A stretch of 64,000 nt of DNA from Roseibium sp. MMSF_3412 (lineage in GTDB: Bacteria > Pseudomonadota > Alphaproteobacteria > Rhizobiales > Stappiaceae), in contig NZ_JASHJI010000008.1 of NCBI RefSeq assembly GCF_030733265.1, forward strand, positions 62,001 to 126,000. The letters run 5' to 3'. This document shows, in pieces, positions 47,126 to 56,769 of the stretch (positions within the stretch are counted from its first letter, which is position 1; each line of letters starts with the position of its first letter). Both the position numbers and the translations under genes were made by a program. Under the pieces are notes generated by a model that searched no databases, was not told the DNA's origin, and saw nothing but the letters and a program-made list of their open reading frames with translations.

Positions 47126-48178
47126 ATGGCGGGGGAAACGAAGCAAACCGGCAACAACAACGGGCTCGGAAGACCTTCAACTGCAACAAGCGCAAAAGAA
47201 GAACGGCGTCCGTATTCAGGCCGGGATCCACATGGTCCGGAGACTGCGAGCCTGAGCGCGTCGGCAGACATTCCTCCTCCCCAGCCTTCGGCGCAATCCG
47301 GCCTCGTAAGTGACATCAAGAAGGCGACGAAAACCGTCACGGACTACATGGCGACGGCCGGACGGACATCTGATCCTGACAACACGATTGTCGATGTGAA
47401 GTTCAACAAGGATCTTGAAACGCTCCGGGACCTGCATTCCTTCCTGATCCGGGAAGCCAAATCCCTCCCTGAAGACTTTTCGCTCGGCATGCTGAACACG
47501 CTCAAGGCAGGCGGTCCCAACGACAAGGGCCGCAGCCCGACCACCGAGGAATGGAAGGCGATCGAAAAGAAGACCCAGCTTCTTTTCGCTCAATTGACCG
47601 ACACCGACAGAAAGAAGTTCCTGGCCTCCCAGATGCCGAATTTCCTGCCGAGGATCGCTGTCTGGCTCGTCGCGGTCTCGATCGGGTCGATGATCATGTC
47701 GGTGGTGATGGCCGAACTGACCCTTTTCAGCGTCGGCATCAACGGCGCTTTCATGGTCTTTTTCTTTCTGCTCTGGCTGATGTCTCTCGGAGCGATTGGT
47801 GCCGCTGCGTTCATCGGTTTCAATGCGATCTCCGTGAGCAGCGACATCACGTTTGATATTTCCGATTCCCGGTTCATCATTCAGCGGATTGTCCTGGGCG
47901 CACTGTTCGCCCTGTTCTTCACCCTGCCCTTCGGCTTCCACGAATTCATCAGCTTTGCCAGGAGCCTCAGCACCGCCGCGCTGAACCGCGCAACCGTGCC
48001 GACACAGTCCGAACTCGCCTTTACCAATCAGTCCCTGCTTTTGATCATGCCCTTCGTGCTTGGATACAGCACCTCGCTGGTCATCCTGATCCTCAACCGG
48101 TTGATCTCATCGGCAAGCACGCTGTTTGGTGCAGGCGAAACCAAGGCCAAAGCGGCTTCCGCGCCGGACGGACGATAG
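47126..48178 (+). CDS. Multi-pass membrane protein of unknown function
   Basis: This protein has 350 residues. The first about 70 residues are polar, disordered and rich in S/T/P/G. A helical soluble part follows (about 85-170). Four or five hydrophobic segments lie near residues 175-197, 203-225, 226-242, 255-280 and 300-325. No family was recognised. AGGGAAGCGTC just before the ATG gives a good ribosome site. It converges with the NDUFA12 gene in a place where relatives usually carry another gene. The function is unknown. Confidence 0.78.
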   Translation: MAGETKQTGNNNGLGRPSTATSAKEERRPYSGRDPHGPETASLSASADIPPPQPSAQSGLVSDIKKATKTVTDYMATAGRTSDPDNTIVDVKFNKDLETLRDLHSFLIREAKSLPEDFSLGMLNTLKAGGPNDKGRSPTTEEWKAIEKKTQLLFAQLTDTDRKKFLASQMPNFLPRIAVWLVAVSIGSMIMSVVMAELTLFSVGINGAFMVFFFLLWLMSLGAIGAAAFIGFNAISVSSDITFDISDSRFIIQRIVLGALFALFFTLPFGFHEFISFARSLSTAALNRATVPTQSELAFTNQSLLLIMPFVLGYSTSLVILILNRLISSASTLFGAGETKAKAASAPDGR

Positions 48179-48185
48179 CAGCTAC

Positions 48186-48212
48186 GAAAAAGCCCCGCGA
48201 AAGCGGGGCTTG
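48186..48212 (-). terminator. Terminator of the NDUFA12-family gene
   Basis: On the minus strand AGCCCCGCTTTCGCGGGGCT is followed by TTTTTCG. The perfect 8-bp stem lies about 25 bases beyond the stop, in the short convergent gap with the membrane-protein gene. Confidence 0.88.
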
Positions 48213-48236
48213 GAGAAAAACCGGTCTCAGGCAGCC

Positions 48237-48623
48237 TCAGCTGCCCGGGGTCCAGGCCTCATAGTCACCTGTCACTTCCGGACGTTTTTCCGGTGTCAGA
48301 ATGGAACCATGCGGCCGGTAGGCTTCAGGTGTTCCCGTCGGATTGGTCTTGTGCGCCTGCTGCCAGTGCTTGGGATGGTAGGTTTCATCCGACGGCGGTG
48401 TGTCGACGCGGTGATGCATCCAGCCATGCCAGCCCGGAGGGATCGATGAAGCTTCGGCCAGGCCGTTGTAAATCACCCAGCGTTTCTTGCCGCCGCGCTC
48501 TTTGTAGTACTTGTTGCCGGCTTCATCCTCGCCAACGAATTCGCCCTTGCGCCATGTGAAAAAGCGCGTGCCCATCGTCTGGCTGTTCCACCAGGTGAAG
48601 ATTTCAAGCAGAAGTGTCTTCAT
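48237..48623 (-). CDS. NADH:ubiquinone oxidoreductase NDUFA12-family subunit
   Basis: This 128-residue accessory subunit of alphaproteobacterial complex I is the homologue of mitochondrial B17.2. Signatures are GEFVGEDEAGNKYYKERGGK, RWVIYNGLAEASSIPPGWHG and WMHHRVDTPPSDETYHPK. It should join the same complex as nuoA-D at the left end of the window, although it is encoded separately. The ATG MKTLLLEIFTWWNS is the family start. It is monocistronic. Confidence 0.94.
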   Translation of the reverse strand: MKTLLLEIFTWWNSQTMGTRFFTWRKGEFVGEDEAGNKYYKERGGKKRWVIYNGLAEASSIPPGWHGWMHHRVDTPPSDETYHPKHWQQAHKTNPTGTPEAYRPHGSILTPEKRPEVTGDYEAWTPGS

Positions 48624-48832
48624 GGCCCTTGAAAGGTCCCTTCAGGATGTATGTCCTTGTACCTGCCCGTTCCAGGCAGCAGCAATTTCGCGGAATATGG
48701 CCCTAACCGGCGCGTGTGTCCAGTGCCGCGCTGCCGCATGGCATCAGAAACCAGTCCTTTCGATTGTGCTGCCGGGTTTCTGGGGCGATGCGAAGCTGCC
48801 ACCAAAGCAAGCCGGACGGGAACCAGGTGTTG

Positions 48833-49555
48833 CTAGTGGAGTTTGAGGTCCTTGGACTTCACGTATTCCGCGTTTCGGATGTGCCTTGCCGCGGCAGAGT
48901 GTTTCGCAGTGGTGCCGCCCTTTTTGACGCCTGCAAACACTTCTTCCTTCTTTTCCGGCTCCACCTTCGGTGCCCTGTCGAATTCCTCTTCGACCACCTC
49001 TTCCACCTCGGCCCGTTTCTGGATCGCGATCTTGTGGTGGAGACGTGCGCCGGCAAGGGACTGCATCTTCTCCGCCTGCTCGTCCAGCGTCTTTTGAATG
49101 CCGTAGATATTGTAGAACCCGGAATGTTCCAGGATCATCGGTCTCTCATCGGCCATCAGCCATTGGAGGCGCTTGCAAAGCGTGGACGGTGACACCGGTT
49201 TGACCAGGACATGATGCGCGCCCGCTCTCAGGGCCTTGTCCACGAGCGGTCGTGTGCCGTGCGCGGTAATGAAGAGAATCGGTACGTAGCAGAGCGGCTC
49301 CATGTGCCGGTGCCTGACGAGGCGCAGGAACTGGTAGCCGGAGGTCGGCTCCATGCGCCAGTCCGTGAGAATCACATTCGGCGGCTCCGCGAGACTCGCC
49401 TCGAGTGCATCGTCGACCGAATCAAACACCCGGACACGCGACACCTTGAAGCTCAGAAGAATCGATCGGAGAATCGTTTGCATCGGCTTGCTGTCTTCAA
49501 CAACGACAGCGTCGATATCCTCCATCGCAAGTCCGTAGGCTGCGTGATGCTTCAT
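48833..49555 (-). CDS. Single-domain response regulator with charged C-terminal tail
   Basis: This protein has 240 residues. Residues about 12-130 form a CheY-like receiver domain: acidic pair in VVVEDSKPMQ, phospho-acceptor Asp65 in NVILTDWRMEP, threonine and lysine in LFITAH and LVKPVSP. There is no DNA-binding output domain. The C-terminal 100 residues are helical and highly charged (EVEEVVEEEFDRAPKVEPEK), ending lysine-rich. It probably works by protein-protein contact. AGGAGAGG lies 12 bases before the chosen ATG. No histidine kinase is adjacent. Confidence 0.86.
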   Translation of the reverse strand: MKHHAAYGLAMEDIDAVVVEDSKPMQTILRSILLSFKVSRVRVFDSVDDALEASLAEPPNVILTDWRMEPTSGYQFLRLVRHRHMEPLCYVPILFITAHGTRPLVDKALRAGAHHVLVKPVSPSTLCKRLQWLMADERPMILEHSGFYNIYGIQKTLDEQAEKMQSLAGARLHHKIAIQKRAEVEEVVEEEFDRAPKVEPEKKEEVFAGVKKGGTTAKHSAAARHIRNAEYVKSKDLKLH

Positions 49556-50026
49556 GAATTGCGGGGTCCTCTCCTGGCAATTCCCGCACTTAATCAAAGC
49601 CGGCTTAAACCGGACTGAAGCCGCCGCGCGCCATTTTCGTCAAATTTTCATAAAAGCGGGGTTATCGTCATCCACAGCGAAGTTCGAAGGCGCTTTCAAA
49701 GCTCAGGCATGGCGTTTGCAAGCACAAATTTCCCTGCGTTCCCTTTGTCCTCGCCTTGCTCCCCACAATCCACACTGCCACACAATATTTTGCGTTTGCC
49801 CACAAGGACGGCACAAGCTGTTGTCACTCACGCCTTGACCTTAAGAATTCATTTACATTAGTTTTTCATTATTGCGATGTGCGTAATCGGGAGCTCTTTC
49901 CGGGCCCCTCGGTCATCCAGCAACCCTAAAGTAGCCGCGTACCTTTTCCGTGTTCTTGAACGAATCCGGGAGGCGGGTTTTTGCGTGCCGAATTCAGGGA
50001 GCATATCGTGACAAACCTGTTGATGA
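49556..50026. other. Intergenic region between response regulator and nrdJ
   Basis: About 640 bases in total to the nrdJ start. No gene is supportable. The right end has the NrdR-type palindrome and the nrdJ leader. I looked for the conserved boxes of a cobalamin riboswitch and did not find them. Confidence 0.5.
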
Positions 50027-50042
50027 CTACTATATATAGTAG
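50027..50042 (+). promoter_or_regulatory. NrdR-box-like palindrome upstream of nrdJ
   Basis: CTACTATATATAGTAG is a perfect 16-bp palindrome and fits the centre of the NrdR consensus ACACWATATATWGTGT. It lies about 152 bases before the ATG. NrdR normally represses ribonucleotide reductase genes from paired boxes. A second box is not clear here. Confidence 0.65.
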
Positions 50043-50193
50043 ACCCAGACGCAGTTAACGCTACATACAGGAATTGCCTGTAGGCATGTGAGGTGGCATC
50101 CGGCGAGAAGGCAGACGATTTCGTCGCGGCGGATGAGATGCGGAATGAGCCGGTTCGGGGCGAACTGGCTGGGGACATAAGGGGACTTTGAGA

Positions 50194-53100
50194 ATGCGGA
50201 TCGAGCGGCGCTATACCAAGGAAGGCCAATCGCCTTACGCCGACATTGAATTTAGGACGGCAACGAGCGAAATCCGGAACCCGGACGGCTCGATTGTGTT
50301 CCGTCTTGAGGACATTCAGGTCCCTGCGCAGTTTTCGCAGGTCGCCTCGGATATCCTGGCTCAGAAATATTTCCGCAAGGCCGGCGTCCCGGCAAAACTG
50401 AAGCCCGTTGAAGAGAACACGGTTCCGTCCTGGCTGTGGCGCCACGAAGCCGACGAGGACGCCATGAGCGACCTCGCCGAGGACCAGCGCTACAATTCGG
50501 AAATCGACGGCAGGCAGGTATTCGACCGTCTCGCCGGCACCTGGACCTACTGGGGCTGGAAGGGCGGCTATTTCGATCAGGAATCGGACGCCCAGGCGTT
50601 TTACGACGAACTGCGGTACATGCTGGCAACCCAAAAGGTCGCGCCGAACTCCCCGCAATGGTTCAACACCGGTCTGCATTGGGCCTACGGCATCGACGGC
50701 CCGAGCCAGGGACACTTTTATGTCGACTACCAGTCCGGCAAGCTGACGAAATCAAAGACGGCCTACGAGCATCCCCAGCCGCATGCCTGCTTCATCCAGT
50801 CCGTTCAGGATGACCTTGTGAACGACGGCGGCATCATGGACCTCTGGGTCCGCGAAGCGCGTCTCTTCAAATACGGCTCCGGTACCGGTTCCAACTTCTC
50901 GTTTGTCCGCTCTGAAGGCGAAAGACTGTCAGGCGGCGGCAAGTCGTCGGGACTGATGAGCTTCCTGAAAATCGGCGACCGGGCAGCAGGTGCGATCAAG
51001 TCCGGCGGCACGACGCGCCGCGCTGCGAAAATGGTCGTGGTTGATGTCGATCACCCCGATATCGAGGAATACGTCAACTGGAAGGTCAAGGAAGAGCAGA
51101 AGGTCGCGGCACTCGTCACCGGCTCCAAGATCTGCCAGAAGCACCTGTCCGCGATCATGCGCGCCTGCGTCAACTGCGAGGCGGACAATGGCGACTGCTT
51201 CGATCCGGCCAAGAATCCGGCCCTGAAACGCGAGATCCGCGCTGCCAAGAAGATGATGGTTCCGGAGAACTACATCCAGCGCGTCATCCAGTTCGCAAGG
51301 CAGGGTTTCACCAAGATCGAGTTCCCGACCTACAACACCGATTGGGACTCCGAAGCCTATCTGACCGTTGCCGGACAGAACTCCAACAACTCCGTCCGCG
51401 TCACGGACGGCTTCCTGTCCGCCGTTATCGATGACGGCGAATGGGACCTGACGGCCCGCCGCACCGGCGAAACACTGAAAACGGTCAAGGCGAAGGAACT
51501 CTGGGAACAGATCGGTTACGCCGCCTGGGCGTCCGCCGATCCGGGCCTGCAGTACCACACCACGATCAACGACTGGCATACCTGCCTCGCGGACGGCGAG
51601 ATCCGGGCTTCCAACCCGTGCTCGGAATACATGTTCCTGGACGACACGGCCTGTAACCTGGCATCCCTGAACCTGATGCAGTTCCGCAACGAAGACAGGT
51701 CCTTTGCCATCGACAACTACGAGCACGCCGTCCGCCTGTGGACGATCGTTCTCGAAATCTCGGTCCTGATGGCGCAGTTCCCGTCGAAGGAAATCGCGGA
51801 ACTTTCCTACAAGTTCCGCACCCTCGGGCTCGGCTATGCCAATATCGGCGGCCTGCTGATGACATCCGGCATCTCCTACGATTCCGATGAAGGCCGTGCC
51901 CTGTGTGGCGCTCTGACCGCCGTCATGACCGGTGTTGCCTACGCAACCTCCGCGGAAATGGCCGGCGAACTGGGCTCCTTCCCCGGTTACAAGAAAAACG
52001 CCAGGCACATGCTGAAGGTGATCCGCAATCACCGCCGCGCGGCCCATGGCGAAACGACAGGCTACGAGGGTCTCAACACGCCGCCCGTTGCGCTTGACCA
52101 CGCGAACTGCCCGAATAAGGAAATCGTCGAGCGGGCGAAAAAGGCCTGGGACCGCGCTCTGGAGCTCGGCGAAAAGAACGGCTACCGCAACGCGCAGTCG
52201 ACCGTGATCGCGCCGACAGGGACCATCGGCCTTGTCATGGACTGCGACACGACCGGCATCGAGCCTGACTTCGCCCTGGTGAAGTTCAAGAAACTCGCCG
52301 GCGGCGGCTATTTCAAGATCATCAACCGCGCCGTTCCCGAGGCTCTGCGCGTGCTTGGCTATTCGGAAAGCGAAATCGGTGAAATCGAAGCCTATGCGGT
52401 CGGTCACGGTTCGATCGATCAGGCCCCTGGTATCAACCCGGCAAGCCTCTCCGCGAAAGGCTTTACCGAGGAAAGCCTCGGAAAGCTCAAGGATGGCATG
52501 AAGTCGGCCTTCGACATCAAGTTCGTCTTCAACCGCTGGACCCTCGGCGATGACCAGCTGAAATCGCTTGGCGTCTCCGACGAACAGCTGGAAGACACCG
52601 AATTCGATCTGCTCTCCTTCCTTGGATACTCCAAGGCGGACATCGAAGCGGCGAACACGCATGTCTGCGGCGCGATGACCCTGGAGGGCGCGCCCTTCCT
52701 GAAGGAAGAGCACTACCCGGTCTTCGACTGCGCCAACCCGTGCGGCCGTATTGGCAAGCGCTTCCTCTCGGTGGAAAGCCACATCCGCATGATGGCGGCG
52801 GCCCAGCCTTTCATCTCCGGCGCGATCTCCAAGACGATCAACATGCCGAACGATGCAACGGTCGAGGACTGCAAGGAAGCCTACATGCTTTCCTGGAAAC
52901 TCGCCCTCAAAGCGAATGCGCTCTATCGCGACGGCTCCAAGCTGTCACAGCCGTTGAACGCGCAGCTTCTGGCCGACGACGAGGAAGAGCAGGACGAGGC
53001 GATCGAGGACATTGCCGCCAAGCCGCAGGCCGCCAAGGCCGAAGTCGTGGCGGAGCGGATTGTCGAGCGCATCGTCGAGCGGGTTGTCCGTGAACAGGAA

Positions 53101-53880
53101 AAACTGCCGACACGGCGCAAGGGCTACACCCAGAAGGCCAAGATCGGCGGGCACACCGTGTTCCTGCGCACGGGTGAATATCACGACGGCCGCCTCGGTG
53201 AGATCTTCCTGGACATGAACAAGGAAGGCTCCGCGCTGCGTGCCTTCATCAACAACTTCGCCATCTCCGTTTCGCTCGGCCTCCAGTATGGCGTGCCGCT
53301 CGAGGAATATGTCGACGCGTTCACCTTCACCAAGTTCGAGCCGGCCGGCATGGTCCAGGGCAATGATGCCATCAAGAACGCAACGTCGATCCTCGACTAT
53401 GTGTTCCGCGAACTCGCCGTCTCTTATCTCGGCCGTCACGACCTGGCTCACGTTCCGCCGGAAGTCTTCGGCACCACGGGCGAAGGCACGTCTTCCGGCG
53501 AAGACCGCGGCCAGAGCGGACAGATCGTTTCCCACGGCCTCGTCCGCGGCCAGACCGAGCGGTTCCGCCTGGTTTCCAGCGCCGGAGAACCGGCCGGTGA
53601 AACCACGGAAGCCATCTCGGTCCAGACGGCGAACACGCCGGCGGCTCAGGTCTCGGCTGTTGCAACGGCCTTTGCCCGCGGCACGGAAGCTGCGGCAGCG
53701 GTGGAAATCGCAACCACGGCCCCTGCCCCGCAGGTCGCCACGGCTGCCCAGCAGATCGCCCAGGCCCGCATGAAGGGGTATGAGGGAGAAAGCTGCGGCG
53801 AATGCGGCAACTTCACCATGGTCCGCAACGGCACCTGCCTGAAATGCGACACCTGCGGCGCGACCAGCGGCTGCAGCTGA
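50194..53880 (+). CDS. nrdJ: Vitamin B12-dependent (class II) ribonucleotide reductase
   Basis: This 1228-residue adenosylcobalamin enzyme makes deoxyribonucleotides with or without oxygen. The catalytic core is visible: [20 protein letters not shown] (active-site cysteine and glutamate), [12 protein letters not shown] and the [20 protein letters not shown] stretch. The C-terminal tail carries [20 protein letters not shown], a CxxC pair region that reduces the active site or binds zinc. Long alanine-rich linkers occur around residues 910-960 and 1150-1190. The ATG at 50194 follows GGGGACTTTGAG. It is monocistronic, ending at a terminator that has been duplicated 6.7 kb away. Confidence 0.97.
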   Translation: MRIERRYTKEGQSPYADIEFRTATSEIRNPDGSIVFRLEDIQVPAQFSQVASDILAQKYFRKAGVPAKLKPVEENTVPSWLWRHEADEDAMSDLAEDQRYNSEIDGRQVFDRLAGTWTYWGWKGGYFDQESDAQAFYDELRYMLATQKVAPNSPQWFNTGLHWAYGIDGPSQGHFYVDYQSGKLTKSKTAYEHPQPHACFIQSVQDDLVNDGGIMDLWVREARLFKYGSGTGSNFSFVRSEGERLSGGGKSSGLMSFLKIGDRAAGAIKSGGTTRRAAKMVVVDVDHPDIEEYVNWKVKEEQKVAALVTGSKICQKHLSAIMRACVNCEADNGDCFDPAKNPALKREIRAAKKMMVPENYIQRVIQFARQGFTKIEFPTYNTDWDSEAYLTVAGQNSNNSVRVTDGFLSAVIDDGEWDLTARRTGETLKTVKAKELWEQIGYAAWASADPGLQYHTTINDWHTCLADGEIRASNPCSEYMFLDDTACNLASLNLMQFRNEDRSFAIDNYEHAVRLWTIVLEISVLMAQFPSKEIAELSYKFRTLGLGYANIGGLLMTSGISYDSDEGRALCGALTAVMTGVAYATSAEMAGELGSFPGYKKNARHMLKVIRNHRRAAHGETTGYEGLNTPPVALDHANCPNKEIVERAKKAWDRALELGEKNGYRNAQSTVIAPTGTIGLVMDCDTTGIEPDFALVKFKKLAGGGYFKIINRAVPEALRVLGYSESEIGEIEAYAVGHGSIDQAPGINPASLSAKGFTEESLGKLKDGMKSAFDIKFVFNRWTLGDDQLKSLGVSDEQLEDTEFDLLSFLGYSKADIEAANTHVCGAMTLEGAPFLKEEHYPVFDCANPCGRIGKRFLSVESHIRMMAAAQPFISGAISKTINMPNDATVEDCKEAYMLSWKLALKANALYRDGSKLSQPLNAQLLADDEEEQDEAIEDIAAKPQAAKAEVVAERIVERIVERVVREQEKLPTRRKGYTQKAKIGGHTVFLRTGEYHDGRLGEIFLDMNKEGSALRAFINNFAISVSLGLQYGVPLEEYVDAFTFTKFEPAGMVQGNDAIKNATSILDYVFRELAVSYLGRHDLAHVPPEVFGTTGEGTSSGEDRGQSGQIVSHGLVRGQTERFRLVSSAGEPAGETTEAISVQTANTPAAQVSAVATAFARGTEAAAAVEIATTAPAPQVATAAQQIAQARMKGYEGESCGECGNFTMVRNGTCLKCDTCGATSGCS

Positions 53881-53989
53881 CGGTTCAGTCGGAAGACCGC
53901 CAAGGCCGGCCAACCACCGGCCACAGCGCGGCTTCCGGCGCTCAGACCAAAGGACCCGCCCATCGGAAACGATCGGGCGGGTCTTTCTT
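53881..53989 (+). repeat. 109-bp direct repeat, copy 1 (nrdJ terminator region)
   Basis: The first base after the nrdJ stop begins a 109-bp unit that recurs at 60588-60696 with 6 substitutions and no gaps. The unit ends with an intrinsic terminator. It sits at the left border of the AT-richer cassette with the caspase, exported-protein and LysR genes. Confidence 0.95.
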
Positions 53990-53990
53990 T
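53952..53990 (+). terminator. Terminator of nrdJ (copy 1)
   Basis: GACCCGCCCATCG and CGATCGGGCGGGTC pair around a GAAA tetraloop, followed by TTTCTTT. The inner stem ATCG/CGAT is intact in this copy. Confidence 0.9.
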
Positions 53991-54299
53991 ATGTCTGCGT
54001 GTTGAGGTCTGCTGTGGGGACGGGAGGGGACTGGCGGGTGTTTGTCGTCGCAACAGTAAAGCGGACATTATCGCTGCGCCTACGTGCGGGCAAAAACGGC
54101 CCAGCCCGGTCATTGGTTCGAAGCCTTTTGAACGTCCGAACTGCTTAATCAGGCGACTTTGAGCGCACGGTTTTTCGTGATCAGAAATGAAGCTGTCTGA
54201 GTTAAGTGGCATCTTTGGAGTGCCGGGACACTACTCCAAGGAGATCTGGAAAGCGGTCTATCGTTACCGAGCAAGCGGGCCAAACCGCTAATTCGGCGT
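53991..54299. other. Left end of the inserted cassette
   Basis: About 310 bases between the nrdJ terminator and the caspase gene's stop. No gene, transposase remnant or terminator for the caspase gene was recognised. A G-rich patch occurs near 54014-54045. Confidence 0.4.
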
Positions 54300-56465
54300 T
54301 CAGTACACGCAGGAAAAACTTCCTGCAGCTGACGAGCAAGTGGCCCTTTTTTGATTAGATCGGACACAAGCGCCGTCTCGTTCTGCAAAACCGTTTTTAC
54401 AAATTAACCTGCAAGAATTTTCAGGATGCTGTCTTGCCAAAGCCAAGAGCTGACTATCGGGCCGTAAAGAGGATATCTTTAGGCCTTTTACATTGAACAG
54501 TTTCCTCAGTGCTGTCCGGCTCTTTTCCCCCCAGATCCCATCGACGGTACCGGCTTTACATCCTGCTCTGTTGAGTTCTTCCTGCAGCCGCCTTGCAAGA
54601 TCCCGACCGGCGAGGCCGTAATCCGGATCATCCTGCTCCATCGTGAGATCGTAGTCACCGAACGGGTCTTTCTTTGATGCGGTCTGATGTTCTTTGATCA
54701 AATCCATGGATGAACCCGGGAGCATCGCCACATCCATATCCACGACACTTCGCGCTTTTCTTGCCTCTTCAAGTTTCTCGATCAACCGTTTGGCTTCCAA
54801 TTCACGCGCTTTGATCGCCGCCTCCAGGTCCTCGACCTGAGAGTATAAAGCGTCATCCCTGTTCAGTAGCCCCTCCAAGTCCGAGCCCACCGTGCGGTCG
54901 GGCGTGCTGGCGGCAACCGGATTGTGATCCTGAGGTATCACTGTCTGACCCTCCAGTTTTGCAATCATGGCCGTGTTTGCTTCGGCCTCCTTCTCGGCGC
55001 TCTCAAGAGCCGCCCGATTTGCCGCCGCAAGATTCTCCGTCTCGGTTTGAAGGCGTGCTTTTTCAACTTTCAGGCGCTCGACTTCAGCAGCATTTTCCCG
55101 CGAAAGCGCGATTGCCTCTGCAAGGGTCTTCTTTTGCGCTTCGGACAGTTCTTGCGATTGCTGCGCCAACTCGGCCTTTTCCTGTTCTAGCCGAACCAGT
55201 TGTTTGAGTTGATCAGCGGCATCTCTTCGAGCGGCCTCCAGAGCATTTTCCTGGAGTGCCAAGGCCGCCTGCGCCTCTTCTTCCAGCAAGGCCTTTTCCC
55301 GGTTCAGAAGCGCGATTTGTTCCTCGCGCCGCTTGGCTTCCTCGTTGGCCGCTGCCAATGCGGCGGCCTGTCGTTCGGCATCCTGATTGCGTTCCTCAAG
55401 CAGCCTCTGTCTTTCAGCTTCCAGTTCTTCCAAAGCGGAGGCCTGGCGACGCGACCTCTCCTGAAGCTCCTGCAAAAGGTCCACGCGTTCGATTTCCTTC
55501 TTGCGAATGGAGGAAATTTTCAGTTTCGCCAAATCTGCAAACTGACCTTGCGGAAATCGTTCCAGATAATTCTCGAAGAAAGACAGATCCTCAGATCCCT
55601 GGATGCTCTCCCAGTACGCAAGATCAAATTTGCGCTGTTCGACTATCGGATCTATCTCAGCAGCCCGTAGAACAACCGGGCCTGTCAAAGAAGAGTTGCT
55701 CCACGGCACCTGGCGCCCGTCGGTTTCCTGCAAGACCTTCTGGCGCACCTTTCGAAGTATGACGGCAATATCGTCGCCCGGTGCTTCCAGATGTTCCAGC
55801 AAGGCACCGGTAAAGGGACTGTGTCTGCCGGTGCCATCATAGGCCACATTGCCCGGTTGGGTCGAATAAGCGACCAGCGTTCCGACCCCGGTCTCTACCG
55901 GTGCGAGACCGCGATCGGGTCCGAGCGATCGTGTGCCCATTGTTTGCGCAAGGTTCAAGGTGAGAGGATTGTCTCGGCAGGCATCAAGAAACACAAGATT
56001 TGTGCGCCGTTCACGTTCCATCTGCGACATGATCGCTTCCAGACGGATGGTCTCAAATTCGAGGTCGGCTTCGTCGAACAACTCGGTGTCAATCGGTGCC
56101 AGATAGTTCTTGCCACGCACCTGAAGGCCATGTCCCGCATAGTAGAGCAACGCGATATCCGCCCCACGGATTGCTCTCGTATACTCCTTGATCTTGGCCA
56201 CGAAACCGGCGTGATCGAGATCGATCCCGCGAATGACCTTAAAATCCAGTCGTTCGAGCGCATCAGAAATGGCTTCCGCATCATTCTTGGGATTGGGGAG
56301 GCCCGGTACGTGTTCGTAAGCCGAATTGCCGATGACAAGTGCCACGCGCTCATCTGCCTGCGCCGGCGAAAACGCCAAAATGAAAAAGGAAACCAATAAC
56401 CCGCCGAATTGAAGCACATGGGCATGGCACCAGTTGACAATTTTGGCCGTCAGCACAAAGAGCAT
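54300..56465 (-). CDS. Orthocaspase (C14 peptidase) with long coiled coil
   Basis: The protein has 721 residues. A long N-terminal export/anchor segment is followed by a caspase p20-like domain (about residues 38-270) with the dyad His112 (LLYYAGHGLQ) and Cys163 (VFLDACRDNP). Next comes a roughly 190-residue coiled coil rich in E/A/Q/R (about 325-515). A peptidoglycan-binding-like unit follows (LNRAGCKAGTVDGIWGEKSR, about residue 645), and then a cysteine-containing tail (SCRLICKNGFAERDGACVRS). The start is unsure: ATG at 56465 has no clear ribosome site, and a TTG six codons upstream follows GAGAG. Such secreted or membrane orthocaspases have unknown roles; stress, cell death or predation/defence have all been proposed for relatives. 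Confidence 0.82.
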   Translation of the reverse strand: MLFVLTAKIVNWCHAHVLQFGGLLVSFFILAFSPAQADERVALVIGNSAYEHVPGLPNPKNDAEAISDALERLDFKVIRGIDLDHAGFVAKIKEYTRAIRGADIALLYYAGHGLQVRGKNYLAPIDTELFDEADLEFETIRLEAIMSQMERERRTNLVFLDACRDNPLTLNLAQTMGTRSLGPDRGLAPVETGVGTLVAYSTQPGNVAYDGTGRHSPFTGALLEHLEAPGDDIAVILRKVRQKVLQETDGRQVPWSNSSLTGPVVLRAAEIDPIVEQRKFDLAYWESIQGSEDLSFFENYLERFPQGQFADLAKLKISSIRKKEIERVDLLQELQERSRRQASALEELEAERQRLLEERNQDAERQAAALAAANEEAKRREEQIALLNREKALLEEEAQAALALQENALEAARRDAADQLKQLVRLEQEKAELAQQSQELSEAQKKTLAEAIALSRENAAEVERLKVEKARLQTETENLAAANRAALESAEKEAEANTAMIAKLEGQTVIPQDHNPVAASTPDRTVGSDLEGLLNRDDALYSQVEDLEAAIKARELEAKRLIEKLEEARKARSVVDMDVAMLPGSSMDLIKEHQTASKKDPFGDYDLTMEQDDPDYGLAGRDLARRLQEELNRAGCKAGTVDGIWGEKSRTALRKLFNVKGLKISSLRPDSQLLALARQHPENSCRLICKNGFAERDGACVRSNQKRATCSSAAGSFSCVY

Positions 56466-56769
56466 TTCAATAGCCGTAAGCAAAAAATCTCTCGGCCATC
56501 ACTATCTTCAGTTTTCATCAACCCGTCAATTTCCGAGGTGTAAATCCTGTTGCTTCAAAATGCTGAATGCAACACATTGGCTCGCCCGCTATTTTCAAGC
56601 AATCAAACCTCAAGTTTCGCAAAGTAAGTATGGGCAAGAATGGCCTCGAGCCGCCCTTGATGCCACTTACCGCGAACGTCGGCTCCGAGCCCAGACTTAC
56701 GAATTTGGCGTCTCGCGCCATGGCCTGAGACGCAGGCAAAACCCGTGGCAACGGATATTCAAACCCACC
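56466..56769. other. Intergenic region upstream of the caspase gene
   Basis: About 300 AT-richer bases. One 77-codon minus-strand frame (56518-56751) has no ribosome site or family likeness and was not called. The caspase promoter presumably lies here. Confidence 0.4.

Noticed and set aside
49998..50013. A second NrdR box upstream of the palindrome
   Set aside because: Only about seven of sixteen positions match, and the spacing of 29 bases between centres is off for the usual paired boxes.
49860..50193. Cobalamin riboswitch before nrdJ
   Set aside because: Expected because the enzyme needs B12, but the conserved GCCACTG-type box and pairing partners were not found.
50929..52782. A 617-codon minus-strand frame inside nrdJ
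   Set aside because: It is a shadow of the real reductase frame with no protein-family features.
56518..56751. A 77-codon frame upstream of the caspase gene
   Set aside because: There is no Shine-Dalgarno, no hydrophobic or domain pattern, and it occupies the likely promoter.
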